DNA from: Centrapalus pauciflorus
Taxonomy: Eukaryota > Streptophyta > Magnoliopsida > Asterales > Asteraceae
Length of the DNA stretch: 64,000 nt
Assembly: GCA_020465985.1 (NCBI GenBank)
Contig: JAANYP010007201.1
Coordinates: forward strand, 1,178,001 to 1,242,000
Reading direction: 5' to 3'
Below are positions 46,141 to 55,483 of this stretch, piece after piece. The notes below the pieces were generated by a model that was not told the origin of the DNA, did not search any database, and saw only the letters and a list, made by a program, of their open reading frames with translations. Numbering within the stretch: the stretch's first letter is position 1; every line of letters begins with the position of its first letter. The position numbers and the translations under genes were made by a program.

Positions 46141-46679
46141 ATTTTATTATTTAATTTGATAAATGGAGCCATATATTAATAAATTCCATATAATAAACTA
46201 TAATGACCATTTGTTCAAATCAAAATAAATTATTCTATTGTAATTTAAATTGATAAATTGAGTCCAATAACAATAAATTCATTGTAATGGTTTATAATGA
46301 TACTTACTTAGATCCAAATAAATTATTTTATTAGTTAGTTTATTTTAGTTGATAATATAAAACTAACATGAGTTACCGAGTAGGTAGCAATATTTTATAA
46401 CATTTAAATTATGTCTAATATTGAATCATACATTTAATTTATTTGGTAAAAGAAGTAGCTACAAAAATCATTTATATATTTAATTTAGTAACACCATAAC
46501 AATCACATGTCCTAATCTTTACATAATATTTTAATTAAAAAATCATTTAGCCTGGTGCATCGCAAGGGCCATCATGACTAGTATAATTAATAAATTTAGG
46601 AAGATGAATCCATAAATGAGTCAAAGTCATAATTTAGGAAGATGATTTCATTAATTGTGACATTTAGTGTGCAATAATT

Positions 46680-46833
46680 AATAAATTAAGTGCTATTCCA
46701 ACCTAGCTAGTCAAACCAATCTTTAATTTCGTCAGCCCATTCTTATATAAACAACGATCGATCCCACAATGAGGATATCATCGTATCGTCTGTCTGTCAA
46801 GATCATTCTACGACAATAATATATACTCTACAC
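46680..46833 (+). promoter_or_regulatory. DEFL2 promoter and 5' UTR
   Basis: TATA box TATATAAACA at 46744-46753, 90 bp before the ATG, in a block strongly conserved with DEFL1 and DEFL3 (AACAACGATCGATCCCACAA, AGATCATTCTACGAC). Confidence 0.6.
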
Positions 46834-47677
46834 ATGGAGAAGGGTCTCGTCAAGATATGCTTCCTATTCTTATTATGTGTGTCTGCATCGGCAGGTTGGA
46901 AATAGTTCCTATATATTGTTTAAAAACATATACAATAAGTGTTCATAAAAATCCGAATCCGAACATCTGAATTAAAAATCCGAAAATCCGATCCTATCCG
47001 GATTTTCGGAAATCCTCGGATAGTAAAATTTCAGAGTTTTGGATATCCGGATAATCTGATATCCAAAAATCAAAGAAAATTATTATTTTTATCTTTTTTA
47101 TATCTTTAGTATTGATTATTTACATAATATTGATTGTTTATTATTATTCTAATGTGTATTATTGAGTTTTATCATGATTTTATAGATTTATTAACTAATA
47201 TTTTATATATTTTAGTTTTTTAATATTTTCTTAGTCGTTCTGAGTAAAATAATTTCGAGTGCATTTAGTTTGTGATATATTTATTTTTAATATCTATTTT
47301 GATGTATAAATTTGTATTTTAGATATTTAAATATTTGATTTGATTTAAAAAAAAATTAAAAAAATATAAATTTTCGGATATTCGGATAATCTGATATCCG
47401 AAATTTTGGATACCCAATTTTGAACACCCTTAATTGATAGTACCTTAAACCTTTTTAGAATTTGTTGTTGCTCATGTTGTTTAACTACAAACGGTCAGGT
47501 TTTTCGGGCATTACAAGATTTCCATCAAAGCCAAAGGGCGAACCGACTCCTCCAAGTGGGGCTGCTCCTGGCTACCCGTGTCAAGGCGTTGGTCAGTGTC
47601 AAAAAGAGTGTAGTTGTGACGTCTCAGAACAACATTGTACAAATGAACGTTGTTATTGTAAATGGAACCTTTGCTAA
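46834..47677 (+). CDS. DEFL2, secreted 8-cysteine defensin-like peptide
   Basis: Exons 46834-46894 and 47499-47677, with a 604-bp phase-1 intron (GTTGG..TCAG). The product is 79 aa. The signal peptide (20 residues) is nearly identical to that of DEFL1. The mature part starts with a Gly/Phe/Ser stretch and a linker containing KPKGEPTPPSG, then eight cysteines spaced C-x5-C-x3-C-x1-C-x6-C-x4-C-x1-C-x4-C. The length and the intron position after the signal peptide fit plant DEFL peptides; the cysteine order departs from canonical defensins. Most of the intron is a hAT of the TAGGGGTGTTC family, which DEFL1 lacks. Function unknown. Confidence 0.82.
46937..47430. mobile_element. hAT element in the DEFL2 intron
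   Basis: Left end AGTGTTCATAAAAATCCGAA, right end ATTTTGAACACCCT, with CGGATATCC-type repeats in both arms. It is orthologous to the insertion in DEFL3 (50626-51133) and of the same family as 16700-17338. 494 bp. Confidence 0.75.
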
Positions 47678-48120
47678 AAACGGGCCAATATATGTATTCA
47701 AAGATAGCTAATTATTAAGCAATCATTAATCCAATATAAATAATCTAATATAATATGATACTTATAGACATTCTAGTAGTTATTAGTTTTAATCAACTCT
47801 TATTTATTTAAATTGCTAAAGGCATGTAAACTAATCTACTCTTTTTAAATTAAGATAACTTTCTATTCCTCATATTATAAAAAATGCATATCATGTTATT
47901 AATTATAATCATGTCTTTTACTACATACGTAATGATCTATATTAGGTACGCAATAATGATATTTTTAAATGATGTAAATTATGGTGTTTTCAAGTGATCG
48001 GAAAGTGATTTAATCTTGATTATAAACGAATGTGCAAATGAAGAGGTATATATTGTTTCTGGTTGATATGAGTTACCAATTGCTAAATTATTGAAATAGT
48101 ATTGAAAGTTTGATTATTAA

Positions 48121-48454
48121 GGGGCCGTTTTTTAAGAGGTTAAAAATCTAAAGTCTTTTTGAAATCCACAGTCTGAAGATGTGGTTTAAAAGTCTTCAGT
48201 TTTAAGTGATAAGAATGTTTGTTTTTAAACAAAATAAATTGGTGGAAGGAAATGTACAAGTGGAAAGCAAATATGAAAAAATGGTATAAAATGACTTCAA
48301 GAAAGAAGATGTGGGAAGTGTTTTGAAGACTTTTTTTTTATCTCTTTTCTTTTCACAAAAAACAAACGGTCTTCAATTGATTATCTCTTTCCGCCTCTTC
48401 AATCTTGCAAACATAAGTTAAAAAAAACAATTATTGAAAAAAACAAACAAGCCC
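48121..48454. mobile_element. Tourist-like MITE
   Basis: Ends GGGGCCGTTTTTTAA and AAACAAACAAGCCC, flanked by TAA on both sides (48118-48120, 48455-48457). Internal inverted segments are AAGTCTTCAGTTTTAAG and GGTCTTCAATTG. 334 bp. Confidence 0.7.
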
Positions 48455-48457
48455 TAA

Positions 48458-49149
48458 GTGTACGCAAAAAATATATTGTCTGAAATCAAAAATTTGTTGA
48501 GTAATAATTTAGAATTAATTAGTTACAATTAGTATAAAAAACTTGTAGTCTAGCAGTACCAAGGTTTTAACTTGAAGTAGGATTTAAAGTGTGTGTCTGT
48601 ACAAGGGTTTTATGAAAATATGTTCATTTACTTATTTTCTTAAAATAAATTTTCATTTTCATCCAATTTTCATTTCCAAAATTTATAACTAAATATTGAA
48701 AACACTTCTAACCTATTTTCAGTCGTTTTCACTTTAACGAAAACAATGTGTTTTCAAAGATGTTCATATGCCACCAATTTCATTTCCAAAATAATGACAA
48801 GTGAACATGTTTTTTTGATTTTCATGAATTCCAAAACTAAAAACTACAATTACTATATGAACACGTTTTTAGAATTCTCAATTGTTTTTTGAAAAAATAA
48901 ATCTAAAATTTTTTTCTTGAAAATTAAAATTAAAAACAAATGAAAAAGTTTCGTCAAGTGAACGTTGTCTTAATTTTCATTGGTCGAGTTCTTTTTTGGT
49001 GACAAATATTACAAGATTCTCCTTGGTTCTTGTTTCGTATATTAACCATTGAAAAAGATTCTATTACCCTAGGGTTGTTAACAAAATCACTAAAGCATAG
49101 TAACTACAATTAATTAAAATTAATTATTTACTCAAAAAATTGTAAATTG
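48458..49149. other. AT-rich intergenic DNA
   Basis: Several imperfect repeats of TTTTCATTTCCAAAA and GTTTTCA around 48600-48850. No gene recognised. Confidence 0.45.
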
Positions 49150-49287
49150 CACATTTCTCTCTTCTTTTTTCTTTCCTTGATACATTTATATATTTATTTT
49201 TTCTTCATAATTTCTATCATATAAAACCCATTTTTTTTATGTTTTTTATAAATAAAAAAAAAAGATTTCTAATTAGTTGATTTAAAT

Positions 49288-49289
<2 letters not shown>

Positions 49290-49370
<81 letters not shown>
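49290..49370. repeat. (TA)n microsatellite, left arm
   Basis: About 75 bp of TA/AT, abutting the element at 49371. At the matching site in unit A (about 32110-32120) only a few AT steps exist. Confidence 0.95.
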
Positions 49371-49543
49371 GAAGAACCTCTATGCATCGAAAAACCTTGG
49401 AGAACCACAATACATCGCTAGAAAATCATAATGTATCATGTAGAAATCGATGCATCACGCGGGAATTTGATGCATCACGGGAAAATAATGATGCATCACG
49501 TGGGGATTGTGTTGCATTTGTGGTGGTGCATGGAGGTTCTTCA
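49371..49543. mobile_element. Short (TA)n-flanked inverted-repeat element (third type)
   Basis: Ends TGAAGAACCTCTATGCAT and GTGCATGGAGGTTCTTCA are inverted repeats. The interior has four GATGCATCACG-like repeats. 173 bp, flanked on both sides by long TA tracts, and absent from the paralogous site in unit A. Confidence 0.7.
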
Positions 49544-49559
49544 AGGTGTGTGTGTGTGT

Positions 49560-49562
49560 ATG

Positions 49563-49651
<89 letters not shown>
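49560..49651. repeat. (GT)n-(TA)n microsatellite, right arm
   Basis: A short GT/GTAT tract and then about 80 bp of TA, ending at the resumption of unit B sequence (AATTCTATATAGAAC). Confidence 0.95.
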
Positions 49652-49653
<2 letters not shown>

Positions 49654-50329
49654 CTATATAGAACATTAGTATGTATTTTATGTACATTATAGTATATTCT
49701 GTGTAGAATATTATGTATTCTATATGTATTTATGTAAATCAACATACATTCTCATAATCCAGAAAATATAGTCATACATTCATATTTTCTATATAATATA
49801 TTTCATGTATTCTGTATTAAAAATGGTTTAACTACTACAGCAATAACAATATTCTATATAGAATATCGTAAATCATCTGAAACAGACTAATCAACAATAA
49901 ACACGTAGACCTAAGAAAGATTGAGACAATAAACAAAAAACATTTGAATCTATCAGATTTGTCTTTTTTAGCTTTCAATATAACACGAATATTTGGTATA
50001 ACATGTATTATATGTAGAATATCATGTATTCTATATATAATATAAATAAAAAAGGAATAAAATTCTATTTAGACATTTAATTAAACATTTGGTATGCAAC
50101 TTATACAAACATATAATTATTTCGTTAATTCACTTGAACACTATAGTATATAATTAATAAATTTAGGAAGATGAATCCATAAATGAGTCAAAGTCATAAT
50201 TTAGGAAGACGATTATAATTAATTGTGACATTTAGTGTGCATTAACTAATAAATTAAGTTTTTTTTAAACGGCAATTAATAAATTAAGTGTATCTAAATT
50301 AATAAATTAAGTTTTTTTAACGGCAATTA

Positions 50330-50493
50330 ATAAATTAAGTGCTATTCCTACTTAGTCAAACCAATCTTTAATTTCGTGAGCCTGTTTCTTATATAAACAA
50401 CGATCAATCCCACAATAAGGATATATCTATCATCGTACGTATTATCTGTCAGTCCAGATCGATCATTCTACGACTATAATATATACTTTACAC
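50330..50493 (+). promoter_or_regulatory. DEFL3 promoter and 5' UTR
   Basis: TATA box TATATAAACAA at 50390-50400, 104 bp before the ATG. Upstream, AAATTAAGTTTTTTT..ACGGCAATTAATA is duplicated in tandem (about 50250-50340), a change not seen at DEFL2. Confidence 0.6.
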
Positions 50494-51382
50494 ATGGAGA
50501 AGGGTCTCGTCAAGATATGCTTCCTATTCTTATTATGTGTGTCTGCATCCGCAGGTTAGAATTAAACCTTGTTCCTATATATTGTTTAGTTCAAAAACAC
50601 ATACAATAGAATTATAGTACATTAGTAGGGGGTTCATAAAAATATGATCCGAACATCCGAAATAAAAATCAAACCCTAAACTATCCGGATTTTCGGATAT
50701 CCGAAATTTCGGATTCGGATAGTAAAATCCCAGAGTTTCGGATATTCGGATAATCCGATATCCAAAAATAAAACAAAAATTATATCTTTAGTATTGATTA
50801 TTACATAATATTGAGGGTTTATTATTATTCTAGTGTGTATTTTTTAGTTTTATCATGATATTAAAGATTTATTAACTAATATTTTATATATTTTAGTTTT
50901 TTAATATTTTTTTAGTCGTTTTGAGTAATATAATTCCGAATGCATTTTGTTTGTGATATATTTATTTTAATATCTATTTGGATATATGAATTTGTATGTT
51001 AGATATTTAAATATTTGATTTAATTTTAAAAAATATATATACATTTTCGGATAATCCGATATCCAAGATATCCGAAAATCGGATATCAAAATTCACTATC
51101 CGAAATTTCGGATATCCGGTTTTGAAGACCCCTAACTGATAGTACCTTAAACCTTTTTAGAAACTGTTGTTTCTCATGTTGTTCAACTGCAAACGGTTAG
51201 GTTTTTTGGGCATTTCAAGATTTCCATCAAAGCCAAAGGGCGAACCGATTCCTCCAAGTGGACCAAGTGGGGCTGGCTACCCGTGTCAACGTGTTGATCA
51301 GTGTCAAGATATGTGTAGTTGTGACGTCTCAGAACAATATTGTACAAATACACGTTGTTATTGTAATGGGAACCTTTGCTAA
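50494..51382 (+). CDS. DEFL3, secreted 8-cysteine defensin-like peptide
   Basis: Exons 50494-50554 and 51201-51382, with a 646-bp phase-1 intron (GTTAG..TTAG). The product is 80 aa. Exon 1 differs from DEFL2 by one silent change. Exon 2 encodes the linker with KPKGEPIPPSG and the same cysteine spacing as DEFL2 (C-x5-C-x3-C-x1-C-x6-C-x4-C-x1-C-x4-C), but with eleven replaced codons and a small indel. All eight cysteines are kept. The intron contains the hAT shared with DEFL2. The gene is intact and probably expressed from its conserved promoter; target and role are unknown. Confidence 0.82.
50626..51133. mobile_element. hAT element in the DEFL3 intron
   Basis: Left end TAGGGGGTTCATAAAAATA, right end TTTGAAGACCCCTA, with CGGATATCCGAAATTTCGGA-type repeats. 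Its shared position with the DEFL2 intron shows it predates the unit A/B duplication. Confidence 0.8.
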
Positions 51383-51539
51383 AAACGAATCAATATATGT
51401 ATTTAAACATAGCTAATTATTAAGCAATCATTAATCCAATATAAATAAATCTAATATAGTATGATACTTATAGACGTTCTAGTATTCACGTATTTGTTGC
51501 AATTAATCCGTTTTAATGAACTCTTCTTTATTTAAAAGG

Positions 51540-51763
51540 TTTATATAAAAAAACAACAACATGTTTTCATGTTTTTTGCGTTTTCGTCCCTCCATGTTAT
51601 TTTTTTTTCCATAAAAGTCATCAAGCTAAAAAAAATTTGGTTTAGTGAAACCTGAATTTTCATTATTTAAAAACTCGGTTCACTACTTATAATCGGGGTC
51701 TAATGTCCAAATTTCATTAAACCAAAAATTAAATTCTTAGATGCTACTCATCCCCATTTTTTA
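51540..51763. mobile_element. Truncated foldback MITE (same family as 19656-19968)
   Basis: AACAACATGTTTTCATG, TTTTGCGTTTTCGTCCCTCC and GGTTTAGTGAAA match the 19656-19968 element. The right arm is cut after ATTTCATTAAACCAAAAATT. It is followed by a direct duplication of AATTCTTAGATGCTACTCAT (51729 and 51809). Confidence 0.65.
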
Positions 51764-52766
51764 ATTAATTAAGATTCTAGCTTGATTTTACTCCATCAAG
51801 TTTTAATTAAATTCTTAGATGCTACTCATCCCCATTTATGAATAGATGTGATGCCCGGCTCAAGATTTACATATTGGGTTCCTCTGGGCCGAAAGGTGGG
51901 TGGCATGGTTTTCCTGTCCCCTAATGTTCAAAAAATAAACTCTGGAATAGAAAAAATATTTTATACCAAACACTGGAACTAATCAAAGTTGTGCTAAGCA
52001 GGGCCGACCCATGGGCTACCGATCAGGATATCATACTAAGAAGGGACATTATTTTTTCAATAAGTAATATATTAGGTCCACACGTGTATTTTTTAATTTT
52101 TCAGCCCAATTAATTTAAAAAAAAAAACCATTGAAATAGTATGTTGTGTTGTTAAAATGATATTATTTTTCTATCTTGACCAAACCGATTTAAAAAAATA
52201 ATATGTTGCATTTTTTAGAAATTTTCTTCTATCTCATTATGGGCATGAAAATACTCAGATGCGGCCAGGTGCTGGGAAACATGATTGATCAGTTGATCAC
52301 TATTTTCTATCTTTAGTTGTGGTTCCTCTTAAGTGTAGAATAATTGTCATCCAAATAGGATTGACAAGAGATGATATCCTAAAGAATTTAGGTAGAAATC
52401 CTGCAGAGACAATGGGATTTTACACTAATCTAGTGGGTGAAAAGGAAGAATTATTGGAGAACAAGTATAGCTTTTGAACAGAATTGTATTTAACATTCTG
52501 TAGCAGTGGACATAAACGAATAACAAGATCATGATTCGCCATTAATTAGATCGATCGATATCAAGTCTGTCAGCTCATCATAGCTTAAATTCATCTCTAA
52601 GCTAGTTTTTAGAATTGAAGTATATTCAATCTGATTCATGTTATGTTGAAGTCGCAGTCTAGATTAAGAACTTAATTTCACCAACTTCCAACTAATTAAA
52701 GGATAATATTCTCCATAAAGTCGAACCTAAATCAAACTCTATATATGTTAACATGGTATGTTCTAC
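51764..52766. other. Intergenic DNA with hAT-end fragments
   Basis: AGCAGGGCCGACCCATGGGC near 51996 resembles the end of the 4152-4902 hAT family. The segment 52330-52476 keeps an open frame of about 49 codons ending in TGA, but resembles nothing I know. Confidence 0.35.
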
Positions 52767-52943
52767 GTTCACGTCATTTTAAGGAGTTAGGATATGTAAA
52801 TGTATGTGAAATATATTTACGTAGCTATCTTTATAATGTTAATTAAAATATTTTTATGAAAAATAAAATTTTATAATAGTTTTTTAAATGTGATATTATA
52901 CCTTCTGGTACGCTGCATAATAAGTACGTGGTTCTCTCGAACC
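52767..52943. mobile_element. Half copy of the near-palindromic (TA)n-anchored element
   Basis: Only one arm, from near the centre (GTTCACGTCATTTTAAGG) to the terminus (ACCTTCTGGTACGCTGCATA, TCTCGAACC), followed by (TA)n at 52944-52966 and then a full copy. Confidence 0.65.
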
Positions 52944-52966
52944 ATATATATATATATATATATATA

Positions 52967-53357
52967 GATTTAGGTTCAAGTGAGTACCACCCCTTATGCA
53001 GTGCACCAAAAGGTACCACCCTTAAAATTAATTTTTTTGAATTTTTTTTTCATTAACATGTTTTAATTAACATTATGAAAATCATATGTGAATTTCACGC
53101 AAATTCAAACACTCTAAGTGCATGAAATCACGCATCACATAAATGCACGTTCACATACATCCAAATAAATGTATGTGTGAGTTCACATCATTTTTTACGA
53201 GCTCGGTGATGTGAATGTATGTGAAATTTACATAGGATCTTCATAACATTAACTAAAACATGTTTATGAAAAAAAATTTATGAAAAAGATTTTTTAAAGG
53301 TGGTACCTTCTGGTGCGCTAGCTGCATAATGCGTGGTACTTCCACGAACCATATTCT
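52967..53357. mobile_element. Near-palindromic (TA)n-anchored element, full copy
   Basis: Ends GATTTAGGTTCAAGTGAGTA and GTGGTACTTCCACGAACC; terminal motif GCAGTGCACCAAAAGGTACC and its partner GGTACCTTCTGGTGCGC. Symmetric interior TTTTAATTAACATTATGAAA / CTTCATAACATTAACTAAAA. (TA)n at both ends. Confidence 0.75.
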
Positions 53358-53810
<453 letters not shown>

Positions 53811-55483
53811 TCAGAGATTGATGTTACTGCAGAGTTCTTCAACTTCATTTAGAATGCGACAAATTTCGCGATCTGCACTATGGATTCTCAAGGAAGCTTT
53901 CTCGATTTCGCCAAACTTGTCCATAGCACGTTGTGCATGACATTGGAGTTGAACCTTTACATTTTCAGGTTTGTTGTTTATATTTCTTATTTCCGACTCC
54001 AACTTCTGATATGCTTGTGTCTTCTTTTTAGCCTCATCATTCAAGTTTCTTATATGTTTCAAAACGCCATCGTTGTTTGACAGGAAAGCCTTAGCATTTT
54101 GCTTCTCTCTTCGGGCTTTATGAAATGCATACACAAGTTGTGGAAACCGGTGTTTAAGGACGGTAAGTTTGTCATACATATGCGCACTCAAAGCAGGATC
54201 ACGCCGGAGAATGCCAATAGCCTCAAGAAAGCTATTCAGATGGATGTCAGTCAGTTTAGCAATGTGGGGATGAGATAGATAAGAAAGGACAATCAGTTTT
54301 GCGTTTTCGTATTCCGGTTGCTGGAGAGGTTCTACAGATTGGCGAACAAGTTTGATAAACGTTGTAAAGTCTTCTAGGTTACGAGCGAGAGAAAAATAAG
54401 CTAGTTGAGTGGACTCGACACATTCCTGGAGGAAAAAAAAAACAAAACAAAACTAGTTTTACAAGGTACATATATGGCAGAGAGGAAATTAAAGGCCTCT
54501 TTTTTACAAAGACATAATGATTTCATTAAAATGTAGAATGTACACCAGATGGTCACCATATATACAAACCTCAACCTAAGATCAACTTTAAGAACATAAA
54601 AATAAAAAAGAACATCAAATTTTTCTTAGAACCAGTTTTCTGTTGAAATAATTTTGAAATTTTAGGGAAGTTTCCACACTTGAAAGTTCAGAGATTAAAA
54701 CTTTGAGAGTGATCTAGTCAACTTCTTCAATTCATACTTAAAAGTGTGAACTTTGGAAACTCTCTAGTGTTCCATTGTTTTAGATGTGAAATTTAGACAT
54801 GGTTTGTCGATCATATCAGTGTTTTAATCAAATTCCTAATTATGTTCAATATTATACATTCTTTAGGGGTGAATATGCTAAAGAATGTGTAGAACTAAGT
54901 GATTTGTTGTAATGAGAAAAGAATGTTTGCAAAGGGATGGAGACTGAAGACCAAAAAGGAGATGCTTGAAAAAGACAGGCAAATTAATCATCAAAGAATT
55001 TACAGCTTCGGCTTAAAAAAGAGGCTGGCTAGAGAGCTAGCCGAAGTATTTTCATGCAAAGGGCGAGATAAAGAAAATTTTAGAAATGCAACATACTGTT
55101 TTTCTTAAATGGGTTCGGTCAAGATAGAAAAATAATGTCTTTTTAACAATGCAACATACTATTTTTTAAGAGATTCTTTTCATTTATTGGACTGAAAATA
55201 TAAAAAATACACGTGTGGCATGTGCTCCCCCCCCCCCCCCCCAGGGGCGGCCCTGCCACTGAGATCGATGCTGACAAACTCGGCTTGGCAGGAAGGGGCT
55301 AACACACCTTCCTCCCTTCCAATTTTGCAAGTGATAGAGGAAATTTCAACAAAGTGAGAGACTGAGACTAAGCATATATATAAGTTAACTTACAATGTCT
55401 CGCACTTCAGGTTCGATTGGAGAGACTGCATCCCCAGCCATTTCAGCCTGTTGTGGCAGCCTTGGATCGGAATTATTAGCCAT
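53811..55483 (-). CDS. Unrecognised 234-aa protein with C-terminal coiled coil
   Basis: Two coding exons on the minus strand: 55483-55394 (30 codons, starting MANNSDPRLP) and 54425-53811 (204 codons plus stop). They join in phase 0 over a 968-bp intron with GTAAGT donor and a polypyrimidine-CAG acceptor. No signal peptide or membrane segment. Residues about 30-130 look like a compact helical domain; from about 130 to the end, heptad-like Leu/Ile/Ala spacing with many Lys/Glu/Gln (REKQNAK, LNDEAKKK, LESEIRNI, DKFGEIEKA, ICRILNEVEE) predicts a long coiled coil. I recognise no family. Codon use, splice sites, the upstream UTR exon and a duplicated promoter support a real gene. Function unknown. 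Confidence 0.75.
55228..55265. mobile_element. hAT-end fragment beside a poly-C run in the coiled-coil gene intron
   Basis: A run of about 17 C is followed by AGGGGCGGCCCTGCC, similar to the termini of the CAGGGCCGG hAT family. No second end was found. Confidence 0.3.

Larger units (their letters stand above)
33070..46581 (+). mobile_element. Helitron insertion (~5.2 kb without its nested gypsy)
   Basis: The left end TATATAAAAGTTGAGTCC and the right end with hairpin-like CCTGGTGCATCGCAAGG and ATGACTAG, followed by T, fit a plus-strand Helitron. The empty site is preserved upstream of DEFL3 (50141-50160, CTATAGTATATAATTAATAA), which shows that 33011-46581 as a whole is inserted between A and T. 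A second 5'-like end (TCTATATAAAAGTTGAGTCC) lies at 43077, so the block may be two overlapping Helitrons sharing one 3' end. No Rep/helicase was found. It carries degenerate tandem repeats, two short unknown frames and the complete gypsy element. Confidence 0.65.
46582..47760. repeat. Right part of tandem duplication unit A, with DEFL2
   Basis: Matches 50149-51480 (unit B) in order: TATAATTAATAAATTTAGGA, promoter, exon 1, intron with hAT, exon 2 and 3' flank. The two units share the same hAT in the intron. Confidence 0.85.
49150..50148. repeat. Left part of tandem duplication unit B (matches 31940-33010)
   Basis: Collinear with unit A, but interrupted at 49290-49655 by a (TA)n - short element - (TA)n insertion that unit A lacks. 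It has one rather than three copies of the TTCTATATAGAATAT subunit. Confidence 0.85.
50149..51480. repeat. Right part of tandem duplication unit B, with DEFL3
   Basis: Collinear with 46582-47760. The DNA just before it (50141-50160) is the uninterrupted Helitron target site. Confidence 0.85.

Noticed and set aside
52330..52476. Possible exon (about 49 codons ending in TGA)
   Set aside because: No homology recognised, no convincing splice acceptor and no neighbouring exon. Too weak for a gene call.
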